This document shows, piece by piece, positions 8,276 through 17,687 of a stretch of DNA of 64,000 nt (positions are counted from its first letter, which is position 1; each line of letters starts with the position of its first letter). The DNA comes from Nitrospirota bacterium (GTDB taxonomy: Bacteria; Nitrospirota; Thermodesulfovibrionia; Thermodesulfovibrionales; JdFR-85): positions 61,155 through 125,154 of the forward strand of contig WGER01000082.1 of the NCBI GenBank assembly GCA_015492645.1, read 5' to 3'. The translations under genes were made by a program, and so were the position numbers. The notes below the pieces were generated by a model. The model was not told the DNA's origin. It did not search any database and saw nothing but the letters and a program-made list of their open reading frames with translations.

Positions 8276-9510
8276 TGTTCAGAGTGACGAGGCCCCTGTA
8301 TGACATCCTCTTTCTGCTGGCAGTCCCCTTTTTACTCCCCTCACACTATCTCAGGCGTCCAGAGGCCCTGAGGTCACTCTGGATAAAAGAGAGGTTCGGA
8401 AGGATAAGGACAGAGGATGGGCCGATATGGGTACACGCCGTGTCTGTGGGTGAGGCGATGGCATCAAGACCACTGCTCTCCAGGTTGATACAGACACACA
8501 GGGTTATGGTGACCACTGTGACAGATACCGGCAGGAAGGTGATGAATGCCTATCTGAAGGGGAGGGGAGACCTCTTTTATGCACCCCTGGACCTGTCCTT
8601 TGTTATCAGGGGGCTGCTCAGGAGGATAAGGCCACGGGCCATACTCGTAATGGAGACCGAACTATGGCCAAACCTCTTCTATTATGCCCATAGAGAGGGG
8701 ATCCCCCTCGTAGTGGTGAACGGGAGGATCTCCTCAAGGTCGTTCCGGAGGTACAGAAGGATAAAGTGGTTCATGAAGGGGATGCTCAGGTGTGGAAGGC
8801 TCTACTGTATGCAGACCGAGAGGGACAGAGAGAGACTGCTGGAACTGGGAGCACCGGCAGACAGGGTGATCGTGACAGGAAATCTGAAACTGGATGTGAG
8901 CCCTCCTTCTGATCCACCCCACTGGATGGATAAATTGGGGCATCCTGTTGTGGTGGCAGGTAGCACCCACAGAGGTGAAGAGGAGGTGATACTGTCAGCA
9001 TTCAGTAGGGTGAAAGAAGAACACCCCTCTGCCACCCTGATTATGGCACCCAGACACCCCGAGAGGTTCTCAGAGGTGGAAGAGATCATCCAGAAGGCAG
9101 GGGTGAGTTACTGCAGGAGGTCTCAGGAGGTGAGAGATGTGGATGTGGTTCTGCTTGACACCATGGGAGAGTTACAATCTGTATATGGCGGGGCAGATGT
9201 GTGTATAATTGGAGGGAGTTTTGTCCCGAAGGGTGGACATAACCTCTTTGAGGCGGCCTGCTGGGGGAAGCCGATACTCACAGGTCCCTTCATGGACAAC
9301 TTCCCCCTTGCAGAGGATTTCTTCAATCAGGGGGCTGCCATAAAGACAGGGCCTGATAACCTGAGGGAGGCCCTGATGGAACTCCTGAAAGACAGGGAAC
9401 CGGCCCGGCAGATGGGCAGAAGGGCCATGGACCTCTACAGGGGTTATCAGGGGGCGGTGGAACAGACCTATAGCCAGATTATGAAAATACTTCAGGAGGT
9501 TGAGGGATGA
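8260..9510 (+). CDS. waaA: 3-deoxy-D-manno-octulosonic acid transferase
   Basis: 416 aa, GT30 family. It adds KDO to lipid IVA. An N-terminal hydrophobic anchor ([14 protein letters not shown]), the catalytic-region VHAVSVGEA, the [11 protein letters not shown] motif, APRHPERF and the [16 protein letters not shown] nucleotide-binding block are all present. The start is uncertain: GTG 8260 overlaps lpxB by 16 bases, and ATG 8269 is an alternative. The selB start overlaps its stop as ATGA. Number of KDO residues added cannot be told. Confidence 0.95.
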   Translation: MCWMVVFRVTRPLYDILFLLAVPFLLPSHYLRRPEALRSLWIKERFGRIRTEDGPIWVHAVSVGEAMASRPLLSRLIQTHRVMVTTVTDTGRKVMNAYLKGRGDLFYAPLDLSFVIRGLLRRIRPRAILVMETELWPNLFYYAHREGIPLVVVNGRISSRSFRRYRRIKWFMKGMLRCGRLYCMQTERDRERLLELGAPADRVIVTGNLKLDVSPPSDPPHWMDKLGHPVVVAGSTHRGEEEVILSAFSRVKEEHPSATLIMAPRHPERFSEVEEIIQKAGVSYCRRSQEVRDVDVVLLDTMGELQSVYGGADVCIIGGSFVPKGGHNLFEAACWGKPILTGPFMDNFPLAEDFFNQGAAIKTGPDNLREALMELLKDREPARQMGRRAMDLYRGYQGAVEQTYSQIMKILQEVEG

Positions 9511-11402
9511 GTGAGAGATATATCATCCTTGGTACTGCCGGACATATTGACCATGGTAAGAGCGCCCTTGTGAAGGCCCTGACAGGGATTGACCCCGACA
9601 GACTAAAAGAAGAAAAGGAGAGGGGCATCACCATAGACCTCGGCTTTGCCTACCTCAGGTACCCGGACGGAGTGGTTGTTGGGATAGTGGATGTGCCAGG
9701 ACATGAGAGGCTGGTGAGGAATATGCTTGCAGGCGCGGGTGGTATAGACATACTGCTCCTTGTGGTGGCCGCAGATGAGGGTGTGATGCCCCAGACAAGG
9801 GAGCACCTCGCCATATGTAACCTCCTTGGTATAGAGAAGGGACTTATTGCAATCACAAAGACAGACCTGGTAGATGAGGAATGGCTACAACTGGTGATAG
9901 AGGATGTGAGGGAGTTTGTGAAGGGGACATTCCTTGAGGGCTCTGAGATCGTGCCTGTGTCATCAAGGACAGGAGAAAACATCCAGACACTGAAAGACAA
10001 GATCCATGAGTATGCACTGAAGACGAGACAGAAGTCCACAGAGGGTTACTTCAGATTGCCCATTGACAGGGTCTTCACATTGAAGGGGTTCGGTACAGTG
10101 GTAACAGGTACTGCACTCTCAGGCATTCTCACTGCAGAACAGACGGTGGAGATACTTCCTGCAGGTATAAGGTGCAGGGTGAGAGGGCTACAGAGCCATG
10201 GAAGACCCCTCAAGCAGGCAAGGGCAGGTCAGAGGGTTGCCATAAACCTTCAGGGGGTGGAGAAGGAAGATCTCAAAAGGGGCGATATGATACTTGAGCC
10301 AGAGGTCTTCACCACCACACAGGCGATTGATGTGAAACTCCATCTCATCCCTGACGCACCTGAACTGAAGACCAAACAGCCTGTGCATCTGCACCTTTAC
10401 ACCTCGGAGGTGATAGGCAGGGTCATTCTCTATGACAGGGAACTGCTCAGGCCGGGTGAGTCCTCCTATGCCCAGATCAGGCTCCAGAGCCCGGTGGTTG
10501 CAGTATCAGGTGACAGGTTCATTATACGGAGGTTCTCACCTGTGGAGACGATAGGCGGTGGTATCGTCCTCGATCCCATTGCCAGGAAAAGGAGAAGGAG
10601 GGAGGGCCTGGAGGACCTTGAGGTATTTGAAAGGGGAGACCTGAAGGAGAGGATTCAGATGAAGGTCCTCAGGTCAGGGCTCATGGGTATCTCTGCAGGA
10701 AGGTTAAGAGGATGGGTCAATGCCTCAAAAACGGACATAGAGGAGGCTATTAAGGAACTCATCCAACAGGGTGTGGTCTTCCGGTATGACAGCACCCTTA
10801 TACATGAAAGGGTGTACAACTCCATAAAAGACAGACTGGTAGACACCCTCAGGAGATTCCACAGGAACAACCCCCTGAAACCCGGCATGCCTATGGAGAC
10901 ACTCAGGTCACTCTTCAGGTTGCCCCCCTCGGCCTTTGAGGGGATCCTGAAAATCAGCAGAGAGATAGTAGTGGAGAGGGATACCGTAAGGCTGAGGGAG
11001 TTTACTGTTTCGGTCACTGACAGGTTCAAACAGATCAAGGAAGAGACCCTCAACCTCCTCAGACAGAAGACCTTTCAACCACTCTCAAGGGATGAACTGG
11101 CGGAGCACTTCAGACTGAGACCTGCTGAGATGGATGACATCCTGAGGTTAATGGAGAAGGAGGGCCTGCTGAAGAGGATCAATGACCTCTTCTATCTAAC
11201 CAGAGAGGATTATCACAGGATGCTCAACCTGTTGAAGGGGTACTTCGAGAGGAAGGATACAATGACCGTGGCTGAGTTTAGAGACCTCCTGGGTACAACA
11301 AGGAAGTACGCACTCCCATTCCTTGAACATCTCGACTCCAACAAGGTGACCCTACGGGTGGGGGATGTGAGAAAGAGACACCCCTCTTTCAAACTCCCAT
11401 GA
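9507..11402 (+). CDS. selB: Selenocysteine-specific elongation factor
   Basis: 631 aa. Translational GTPase that carries Sec-tRNA to in-frame UGA codons by binding a SECIS hairpin. G1 GHIDHGKS, G3 DVPGHE and G4 TKTD are at the N terminus, followed by EF-Tu-like domains 2 and 3 and a C-terminal half (about 370-631) with the repeated winged helices that bind SECIS RNA. It sits between waaA and kdsB with ATGA overlaps on both sides, an unusual setting. selA and selC are not in the window, but selD (45183) is, and itself contains UGA. Confidence 0.96.
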   Translation: MSERYIILGTAGHIDHGKSALVKALTGIDPDRLKEEKERGITIDLGFAYLRYPDGVVVGIVDVPGHERLVRNMLAGAGGIDILLLVVAADEGVMPQTREHLAICNLLGIEKGLIAITKTDLVDEEWLQLVIEDVREFVKGTFLEGSEIVPVSSRTGENIQTLKDKIHEYALKTRQKSTEGYFRLPIDRVFTLKGFGTVVTGTALSGILTAEQTVEILPAGIRCRVRGLQSHGRPLKQARAGQRVAINLQGVEKEDLKRGDMILEPEVFTTTQAIDVKLHLIPDAPELKTKQPVHLHLYTSEVIGRVILYDRELLRPGESSYAQIRLQSPVVAVSGDRFIIRRFSPVETIGGGIVLDPIARKRRRREGLEDLEVFERGDLKERIQMKVLRSGLMGISAGRLRGWVNASKTDIEEAIKELIQQGVVFRYDSTLIHERVYNSIKDRLVDTLRRFHRNNPLKPGMPMETLRSLFRLPPSAFEGILKISREIVVERDTVRLREFTVSVTDRFKQIKEETLNLLRQKTFQPLSRDELAEHFRLRPAEMDDILRLMEKEGLLKRINDLFYLTREDYHRMLNLLKGYFERKDTMTVAEFRDLLGTTRKYALPFLEHLDSNKVTLRVGDVRKRHPSFKLP

Positions 11403-12172
11403 AGGCGACAGTGGTGATACCGGCCAGGTTTGCCTCTGAGAGGCTTCCGGGAAAGGTGATAAGACCGATCCTCGGAAGACCGATGATCCAGTATGTCTAT
11501 GAGGGTTGCAGGGGGGCCTCACTTGTGGATGAGGTGGTGGTGGCCACAGACAGTGAGGAGGTGATAGAGGTGGTCGAGTCCTTTGGCGGGACCGCCATAC
11601 TCACCTCACCTGAGCATCCCTCAGGCACAGACAGGGTGGCAGAGGTAGTGACAGACAGACCATCCGACATAGTGGTAAACGTCCAGGGGGATGAGCCGAT
11701 GATAAGGCCCGAGATGGTGGATGAGGTGGTAAGGGTCCTCCTTGAAGAGCCATCGGCTGATATAGGGACCCTTGTGAAACAGACAGAGGATCCCGGAGAG
11801 GTCTTCAGTCCAGATGTGGTGAAGGTGGTCTTTGATGATAGGGGCTTTGCCCTTTACTTCTCAAGGTCACCTATCCCCTACTACAGGGATGAGGTGGTGT
11901 CTAAGAGGGATGAAAGGGGGGTCCTCTACACCCCGCCTTCTCGCCTGAGGGTCTACAAGCATATAGGGATTTACAGTTATAGAAAGGAGAGTCTTCTGAG
12001 GTTTGTTGCCCTGAAGCAGGGATGGCTTGAGAGGGCTGAGAGACTGGAACAGTTGAGGGCACTGCAGAATGGTATGAGGATAAAGGTAAGGGAGACGCCT
12101 TATGAAACGATAGGTGTGGATACAGAGGAGGACCTCAGACGTGTAGAGGAGTTCATGAGAGGAGGCCCTTGA
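11399..12172 (+). CDS. kdsB: 3-deoxy-manno-octulosonate cytidylyltransferase
   Basis: 257 aa, normal size. It makes CMP-KDO, the donor for WaaA. VIPARFASERLPGK at the N terminus, VVATDSEE, PSGTDRVAE, VVNVQGDEPMI and YFSRSPIPY are the family signatures. Last gene of the trpE-kdsB run; its start overlaps the selB stop (ATGA) and its 3' end overlaps the convergent DUF362 gene by 20 bases. Confidence 0.97.
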   Translation: MKATVVIPARFASERLPGKVIRPILGRPMIQYVYEGCRGASLVDEVVVATDSEEVIEVVESFGGTAILTSPEHPSGTDRVAEVVTDRPSDIVVNVQGDEPMIRPEMVDEVVRVLLEEPSADIGTLVKQTEDPGEVFSPDVVKVVFDDRGFALYFSRSPIPYYRDEVVSKRDERGVLYTPPSRLRVYKHIGIYSYRKESLLRFVALKQGWLERAERLEQLRALQNGMRIKVRETPYETIGVDTEEDLRRVEEFMRGGP

Positions 12173-13256
12173 GGATCCGGCCGCCTATGGGGGTGTGTTT
12201 CCTGAGGGCACCTTCCGGGCAGACCTCAATACAGCAGCAGCACCTGATACACCTGTCGTAGTCAAATTTCACCGCATCTGTGTCCTTCCTGATAGCCTTT
12301 GCTGAACAGATACTCCAGCACTTGCCGCATTGCCTGCAGAGTTCAGGTCTCACCACTGGTCTCTCAACCAGGTAGCGTCTCATGTAGGGATGGAGTATCT
12401 CAGGCCCAAAGAGGAGGGGCCCGATCTCAGGTAACCTGAACCCCCTTAATGGCTTACAATCTCCAGATATCTTCACTGTATCCGGTCTGTATCCCCGCTG
12501 GATTGCGACCCTGTTTGTTAGTAACCTCTCAGGCTCTATCTGGAGTAAACGGCAGACTGCTATATCCATAGCCACCATGTCCGTACTTACAAGGAGGAGT
12601 CCAAGTTCAACCGGGCTTCCACCCTTGCCAGGTCCATCCCCCTCCAGTGCAAGGATACCATCCATAATGTTCAGCACCGGTGCGACCTTCCTTGCTATCA
12701 GGTACAGCAGTTCAGCAAACCTGAGTCTGTCCACACCTGTCCTGAGGTGCCACTCTGACTTCCTGATTCCAACCACTGTGCCGAAGAGGTTCTTTACAGC
12801 CAGTGTCAGGAGCATCTGGCTGTGGGTCTTGAGTTTGGGCATGTTCACCACATGGTCCGCCTCAATCACCTCCTTCGAGATCTCAACCTCTCCAAAGGGC
12901 TCTCCCACCTCTACCCTTACTGATTCTCTCAGTTCTGAAAACTCCACAGGTAGGCCCTCCATCTCCTCTAAGTATCCCCCTTCCCTCAGGACCCTCCTGA
13001 ACCCCTTCAGGGGCGGGCTATCTGAGATCGTCACCCGTGCCCCCAACTCCAGGAGGTATTCAGCAACCACCCTCACAACCAGTGGATGGGTGGTCACCGC
13101 CCTGTCAGGTGGCGCTGGGGAGAGGAGGTTGGGTTTGAGGATGACCCTGTCGCCCCTGCTTATCCCTTCACCTATGGTCTCCTGCAGGAGTGGTAGAAGG
13201 GTCTCCCTCAGGACCCTGTACTCATATCTCGCTCTTGTCACAAATACATCTGGCAT
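12153..13256 (-). CDS. DUF362 protein with C-terminal 2x[4Fe-4S] ferredoxin domain
   Basis: 367 aa. The N-terminal two thirds is the DUF362 domain (VILKPNLLSPAPPDRAVTTHP, HVVNMPKLKTHSQMLLTLAVKNLFG, MDGILALEGDGPGKGG). The C terminus has two Cys clusters, CRQCGKCWSICSAKAI and CIRCCCCIEVCPEGAL, each fitting CxxCxxCxxxC for [4Fe-4S]. DUF362 proteins are common in anaerobes and their function is not established. It is a single gene with a plausible short leader and SD-like AGGACTGAAGG, unlike most first genes here. Confidence 0.88.
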   Translation of the reverse strand: MPDVFVTRARYEYRVLRETLLPLLQETIGEGISRGDRVILKPNLLSPAPPDRAVTTHPLVVRVVAEYLLELGARVTISDSPPLKGFRRVLREGGYLEEMEGLPVEFSELRESVRVEVGEPFGEVEISKEVIEADHVVNMPKLKTHSQMLLTLAVKNLFGTVVGIRKSEWHLRTGVDRLRFAELLYLIARKVAPVLNIMDGILALEGDGPGKGGSPVELGLLLVSTDMVAMDIAVCRLLQIEPERLLTNRVAIQRGYRPDTVKISGDCKPLRGFRLPEIGPLLFGPEILHPYMRRYLVERPVVRPELCRQCGKCWSICSAKAIRKDTDAVKFDYDRCIRCCCCIEVCPEGALRKHTPIGGRILKGLLS

Positions 13257-13315
13257 CCTTCAGTCCTTTACCTTTGATTTTATCAGATCATTAGCCCGAG
13301 ATTGCTTGATCCTCC

Positions 13316-13348
13316 AGAAATTGTTGATTGACTTTCGGTCAAAACTGT
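13316..13348 (-). repeat. Fragment of the dispersed intergenic repeat (one end)
   Basis: Read on the - strand, this segment (GTTTTGACCGAAAGTCAATC then AACAATTTCTGG) parallels 1943-1976. It is a single decayed end in the 185-base gap between DUF362 and brkB. Confidence 0.4.
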
Positions 13349-13430
13349 GGTAAGTGTTAGGCTTCCCTTAAAATCTCCTGTCATAGTCTTGTTAAAAGTC
13401 AATGGGCAACACGAGATCTTACGTTTTTTA

Positions 13431-13436
13431 TAAAAT
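13431..13436 (+). promoter_or_regulatory. -10 box of brkB (leaderless type)
   Basis: TAAAAT, or the overlapping TATAAA at 13429, lies 5 to 7 bases before the ATG at 13442. There is no SD. No good -35 is visible. Confidence 0.45.
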
Positions 13437-13441
13437 AAAGC

Positions 13442-14761
13442 ATGCAGTTTCTGGACAGGATAAAGAGGTTTATGAGTCAGGACATCTGGCGTAAGGACGT
13501 GGAGAGAAGCCCCTTTCTGTCACCCTTCATAAAGGTCCTCCGGTTTATCTATGTGGTCGTAAGGGAGTTTTACAGGGGTGAACTGAATCTGAGGGCGATG
13601 AGCCTGGTATACACCACACTCCTTTCAATAGTGCCTCTACTTGCGGTCAGTTTCTCGGTACTGAAGGCCTTTGGTGTGCATAATCAACTGGAGCCCTTTC
13701 TGTACAGGTTCTTTGAGCCGCTTGGACCAAGGGCAGAGGAGACGGTCCAGAGGATTCTGGGATTTGTGGAGAATGTAAAGGCAGGAATACTCGGCTCAGC
13801 AGGTCTCGCCCTTCTGATCTATACCGTCATCTCTCTGATAAAGAAGATTGAGGATACCTTCAACCAGATATGGCGTGTGAAGAGCCCAAGGAGTTTCGCC
13901 AGGAGGTTCAGTGACTACATGAGTGTGTTGTTGATCGGCCCTGTACTCGTCTTTTCGTCACTCGGCCTTACCGCCTCCCTGATGAGCACGAGGTTTGTAC
14001 AGAAACTCACCTCAATAGAGCCCTTTGGCACCTTCATCACCTATCTCGGTAAGGGTGTGCCCTACATACTGATCTGTGCCGCCTTCACCTTTGTTTATAT
14101 ATTCGTGCCTAACACAAAGGTAAAATGGTCAGCAGCACTGGCAGGTGGGGTCTTTGGCGGAATCCTCTGGGAAACAATGGGCTGGGCCTTTGCATCCTTT
14201 GTGGTTACCTCCACAAAGTATGCTGCCATATACTCAGGTTTTGCCATCCTGATACTCTTCTTCATCTGGCTCTATCTGAGTTGGCTTATTGTTTTAACAG
14301 GTGCAACCGTCTCATATTACTTCCAATATCCGCAGATGATAAATGTGAGGCCTGAGACACTTACGATGAGCAATAGTTTCAGGGAGAAACTCGGCCTCAC
14401 AATCATGTATCTGATAGGCAAAAGCCACTACAGAGGTACTCATCCCTGGAGTGTGGAGACCCTGGCCCAGCATCTCGAACTCCCTCTCGAACCTGTAAGT
14501 GAGACCGTGGCTCATCTGAGGAGGAATGGCTTTGTTGTGGAGACCATTGATGATCCTCCAGGTTATCTGCCTGCCAGGGCAATTGACCAGATAGGGCTTG
14601 GAGAACTCCTGAAGGCAATAAGAGGAGGACCGGACAGGGAAGAGATACTGAAGGTATCCTCTCCTGTGGAGGAGATTTTTCGGAAGGTTGATGAAGCAAT
14701 GGAGGAGACCCTCAGGGATACCACACTGAAGGATGTAATAGTGGACAGAGATGGTGTATAA
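13442..14761 (+). CDS. YihY/BrkB family membrane protein
   Basis: 439 aa. Residues about 30-300 form the YihY/BrkB domain with about six membrane segments (LAVSFSVLKAF, ILGSAGLALLIYTVISLI, YMSVLLIGPVLVFSSLGLTASL, YILICAAFTFVYIFVP, AIYSGFAILILFFIWLYLSWLIVLTGA). The soluble C terminus (about 320-439) looks like a winged helix (TLAQHLELPLEPVSETVAHLRRNGFV). The family was once misnamed ribonuclease BN; its role is unsettled, with lipid or glycan export suggested. It leads a run with a small membrane protein and two dehydrogenases. Confidence 0.9.
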   Translation: MQFLDRIKRFMSQDIWRKDVERSPFLSPFIKVLRFIYVVVREFYRGELNLRAMSLVYTTLLSIVPLLAVSFSVLKAFGVHNQLEPFLYRFFEPLGPRAEETVQRILGFVENVKAGILGSAGLALLIYTVISLIKKIEDTFNQIWRVKSPRSFARRFSDYMSVLLIGPVLVFSSLGLTASLMSTRFVQKLTSIEPFGTFITYLGKGVPYILICAAFTFVYIFVPNTKVKWSAALAGGVFGGILWETMGWAFASFVVTSTKYAAIYSGFAILILFFIWLYLSWLIVLTGATVSYYFQYPQMINVRPETLTMSNSFREKLGLTIMYLIGKSHYRGTHPWSVETLAQHLELPLEPVSETVAHLRRNGFVVETIDDPPGYLPARAIDQIGLGELLKAIRGGPDREEILKVSSPVEEIFRKVDEAMEETLRDTTLKDVIVDRDGV

Positions 14762-14772
14762 TTGATAATGAA

Positions 14773-15015
14773 ATGATAGCACGATTTGCATTGGTCTTCT
14801 TTCTTTTTTCCTTCACCTACATGATAAATCTACCCTTCGGGATACTGAGGGCCAAGAGCAGAAGGTACTCCCTGAGGTGGTTCCTCTTCATTCATGCCCC
14901 TATACCTCTTGTGTATCTCTTGAGGGTTATCTCAGGACTTGACTATCACTATATCCCCGTTCTCGTACTGGCGGCTGTGCTTGGCCAGTTAATGGGGGGA
15001 AAGATACAGACCTGA
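14773..15015 (+). CDS. Small membrane protein of unknown function
   Basis: 80 aa, not recognised. Two or three hydrophobic segments (FALVFFLFSFTYMINLPFG, FLFIHAPIPLVYLLRVI, YIPVLVLAAVLGQLMGG) with basic residues between suggest an inner-membrane protein. It begins 11 bases after brkB, and the next dehydrogenase begins at its last base, so it is almost surely part of the same operon. No SD is clear (AATGAAATG). Confidence 0.65.
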   Translation: MIARFALVFFLFSFTYMINLPFGILRAKSRRYSLRWFLFIHAPIPLVYLLRVISGLDYHYIPVLVLAAVLGQLMGGKIQT

Positions 15016-16031
15016 TGCTCCAGGCGGTCCTTGTCAGTCCCGGTAGAATTGAACTGAAAGAGGTTCCTGAGCCAGAACCGGGTCCTGGCGAGGTGGTTAT
15101 AAGGGTCTCCTCTGCACTCAGTTGTGGCACAGACCTCAAGGCATACCTGAGGGGACATCACCTTATCCCGATGCCAGGACCTTTCGGCCATGAGTACAGC
15201 GGAACCGTAGCCAAGGTTGGTCCCGGAGTGAATGGATTCAGAGAGGGGGACCCTGTAATGGGTGTTCATACCGCACCATGCAATCAATGTAAGTACTGCA
15301 GGAAGGGCCTCTTCAACCTCTGTGAGAGCCTGATGAGAGAGATGGTGCTGGGCAGTTATGCTGAATATCTGCTCCTTAAGGCCCCTGTGGTCAGGCAGAA
15401 CCTGTTCATCAAGCCCTCAGGAGTGCCCTTCACAGAGGCAGGTCTGCTGGAACCTCTTTCCTGTGTTGTCCATCCCTATCAGAAGATTCAATTCCAGGGC
15501 ATAGAGAATGCCCTTGTCCTTGGGGCCGGCCCAATAGGTCTCCTACATCTCTTATTTCTCAGGTCAAGAGGGATCGAGGTGGTCGTGTTTGATAAAAACA
15601 CCCTGAGGCTCAGTCATGCCACAGAGTTAGGTGCAAGGGCCTCTCTGAGACCCAATGAGGCACAGGATGCAATCGAGGAGTATACTGATGGAATGGGGTT
15701 CGATCTCGTGGTTGAGTGTACAGGTAACCCAGAGGTCTGGCAGAGTGCTGTAGAGTACTGCAGGAAGGGAGGAATGGTGGTCCTCTTTGGTGGGTGTAAG
15801 GCAGGCACCACGGTCACCTATAGAACAGAGAGACTGCACTACGATGAAATCACCCTGATGGGCTCATTCCATTTTACCCCTCAGGATGTAAGAGTAGCAG
15901 TGGATCTGATCTCACAGAGGTCTCTTCCACTCTCCAGTCTCATCACAGAGGTGTACCCACTCCGGCAGATACACAGGGTCTTTGAACTCCTCTCAGAGGG
16001 CAGAGGGATAAAGTACTCCTTAGAACCATGA
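15015..16031 (+). CDS. Zinc-dependent medium-chain dehydrogenase (first of tandem pair)
   Basis: 338 aa MDR family protein. Structural zinc site CNQCKYCRKGLFNLC (about 93-107), catalytic zinc ligands in LSCGTD and GHEYSG, and the NAD(P) loop GAGPIG (about 172-177). These are features of the sorbitol/threonine dehydrogenase branch, which oxidise or reduce polyols, alcohols or amino alcohols. The substrate is unknown. The next gene, its distant paralogue, starts inside its stop codon (ATGA), so the two subunits should be made in equal amounts and may form one heteromer. Confidence 0.87.
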   Translation: MLQAVLVSPGRIELKEVPEPEPGPGEVVIRVSSALSCGTDLKAYLRGHHLIPMPGPFGHEYSGTVAKVGPGVNGFREGDPVMGVHTAPCNQCKYCRKGLFNLCESLMREMVLGSYAEYLLLKAPVVRQNLFIKPSGVPFTEAGLLEPLSCVVHPYQKIQFQGIENALVLGAGPIGLLHLLFLRSRGIEVVVFDKNTLRLSHATELGARASLRPNEAQDAIEEYTDGMGFDLVVECTGNPEVWQSAVEYCRKGGMVVLFGGCKAGTTVTYRTERLHYDEITLMGSFHFTPQDVRVAVDLISQRSLPLSSLITEVYPLRQIHRVFELLSEGRGIKYSLEP

Positions 16032-17050
16032 AGGTTGCAAGGCTCTACAGGTACAGGGATATAAGGATAGAGGACGAACCGGTACCAGAGATCTCTGACA
16101 ACGAGGTCCTTGTGAAGACAGGGGCCTGTGGCATCTGTACAGGCGATGTGATGCCCTGGTACATAGAAAAGAAGGCCCCTCTCGTACTTGGACATGAACC
16201 GGCAGGCACGATCGTGAAGAAGGGAAAGAATGTGAAGGGAGTGAAGGAGGGTGACAGGGTCTTTATTCATCATCATGCCCCCTGTATGGGATGTTTATAT
16301 TGCAAGAGGGGCGATTATGTGCAGTGTGAGACCTGGAGAAGGTCCCGTATCATCCCTGGTGGTCTGTCTGAGTATATAAGAGTGCCTGAGGTGAACCTCC
16401 GTACTGATACACTCCTTCTGCCTGACGATATGGAGTTTGAAGTTGCAACACTCGTGGAACCCACTGCCTGCGTGGTCAAGTCCCTCAGGAGGGCCTCAGT
16501 AAAGGAGGGAGACACTATTCTTGTTATAGGGCTTGGTATTATGGGGATCCTTCATGTACTCCTTGCTAAGAATCTTGGAGTAAAGACAGTAATAGGGGCA
16601 GACATGGTCCATTTCAGGTTAAAAAAGGCACTTGAACTTGGTGCTGACCATGTAATAGATGTGAGAGAGGCACCTCTGAAAGAGGCGGTCATGCAGATGA
16701 CTTCCAGTAAAGGGGCAGAGGTGGTCATTGTAGGGCCTGGGAGTGTGGAGGCCATAGAGTCCGCTCTTGAGGTGGTGAGTAGAGGGGGGACTGTGGTGAT
16801 CTTCACACCCACCCCTGAAGGTGAAACACTCTCTCTTGACCCCAATAGCCTCTACTTCAGAGATATAACACTTACCACTTCCTATTCCTGTGGTCCCGAG
16901 GATACCAGAGAGGCCCTCCAGATTCTATCCTCTGGTGCATTTGACCCGAAGGTGTTGATTACCCACCGATTCAGTCTCAAGGATGTCTCTAAGGCCTACG
17001 ATCTGGTGGCCTCCAGGGGTGAATGTCTCAAGGTGGTGGTGGTCTTCTGA
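16028..17050 (+). CDS. Zinc-dependent medium-chain dehydrogenase (second of tandem pair)
   Basis: 340 aa MDR family protein. Catalytic zinc ligands lie in GACGICTGD and LGHEPAG, the structural zinc site is CMGCLYCKRGDYVQC (about 95-109), and the nucleotide-binding loop is GLGIMG. It is clearly a different subfamily from its upstream neighbour. Both keep every metal ligand I can identify, so neither looks like a dead copy. Its stop faces the convergent cyclophilin-like gene 7 bases away. Confidence 0.87.
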   Translation: MKVARLYRYRDIRIEDEPVPEISDNEVLVKTGACGICTGDVMPWYIEKKAPLVLGHEPAGTIVKKGKNVKGVKEGDRVFIHHHAPCMGCLYCKRGDYVQCETWRRSRIIPGGLSEYIRVPEVNLRTDTLLLPDDMEFEVATLVEPTACVVKSLRRASVKEGDTILVIGLGIMGILHVLLAKNLGVKTVIGADMVHFRLKKALELGADHVIDVREAPLKEAVMQMTSSKGAEVVIVGPGSVEAIESALEVVSRGGTVVIFTPTPEGETLSLDPNSLYFRDITLTTSYSCGPEDTREALQILSSGAFDPKVLITHRFSLKDVSKAYDLVASRGECLKVVVVF

Positions 17051-17057
17051 GGGGAAG

Positions 17058-17435
17058 TCAGGTTACTGCCCGGATCTCGATCCTTCTGGCATCCTTGTAC
17101 TCCCTCAGCCTTTCAGCCCCTGAGTGGATCCTGCCAATCAGATTCACCTCACTGGCTGGCACAGGCTTATCACCGCTGCTCAGGGGAGTAGGGCCAAAGA
17201 ATATGGCGATTGCCCTGCCCGGTGGCCAGTAACCTATATCACCCACATCCACATTGGTGGTTGCCGTCCTGTCCGGGGGAAGCCTCAGGTTTATCTCAAA
17301 GTAGAACTCATCACCCCACACATTGAATTCTGATTCGATCGGTAACAGTTCTGCCACCGCCTTTGCAGTGGGGGTATCATAGAGTTCGCCCCTCAGGACC
17401 AGATCACCTATTCTTATCTCTACAGGTGTGGGCAT
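17058..17435 (-). CDS. Cyclophilin-like fold protein (TM1367/DUF369 type)
   Basis: 125 aa from ATG 17435 (MPTPVEIRIGDLVLRGELYD...), matching the usual 120-125 aa of the TM1367 group. Typical blocks are FEINLRLPPD, VGDIGYWPPGRAIAIFFGPTP and ASEVNLIGRI. The fold is cyclophilin-like but prolyl isomerase activity is not established. The longer track start (17537) is rejected: TATAAT at 17451-17446 lies 10 bases before ATG 17435, and the extra residues are translated repeat sequence. Confidence 0.82.
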   Translation of the reverse strand: MPTPVEIRIGDLVLRGELYDTPTAKAVAELLPIESEFNVWGDEFYFEINLRLPPDRTATTNVDVGDIGYWPPGRAIAIFFGPTPLSSGDKPVPASEVNLIGRIHSGAERLREYKDARRIEIRAVT

Positions 17436-17445
17436 AGTTTTTAAT

Positions 17446-17451
17446 ATTATA
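17446..17451 (-). promoter_or_regulatory. -10 box of the cyclophilin-like gene (leaderless type)
   Basis: TATAAT with 10 bases (ATTAAAAACT) to the ATG and no SD. No clear -35. Confidence 0.5.
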
Positions 17452-17480
17452 CACGACAGGAGTTCTCTTAGTGTTGTTAT

Positions 17481-17575
17481 CCCTGAATTACCAATAAGAA
17501 ATGGATTTTTAAGGCAGGGTTCTCTGCCGCTTACCATGGTTTTGACTGGAAGCCAATCGCCGCTTCTGATACAGG
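17481..17575. repeat. Degenerate copy of the dispersed intergenic repeat
   Basis: The left end CCCTGAATTACCAATAAG runs to a GGCAGG block, like the left ends at 40489 and 43642. The right part (GGTTTTGACTGGAAGCCAAT) resembles 19615-19645. Both ends are present but eroded, with about 20 bases between them. Confidence 0.45.
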
Positions 17576-17630
17576 CACGGTTCTTGCTTTAAATTACGAG
17601 TTTAGGAATTTTAATGATACTAATTTTTGT

Positions 17631-17636
17631 TATAAT
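17631..17636 (+). promoter_or_regulatory. Extended -10 box of the hybrid kinase gene
   Basis: TGT-TATAAT, a perfect extended -10. The ATG is 51 bases further on, so this gene has a real leader, with only a weak AGAGGT directly before the start. Confidence 0.5.
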
Positions 17637-17687
17637 AGTTAATGTCTAAAAAAAATATACACCTTGTGTGTGAAATAACTCAGAGGT

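Noticed and set aside
13442-14761. Calling the BrkB-like protein ribonuclease BN.
   Set aside because: That name came from a misassignment; the protein is an integral membrane protein with no nuclease motif.
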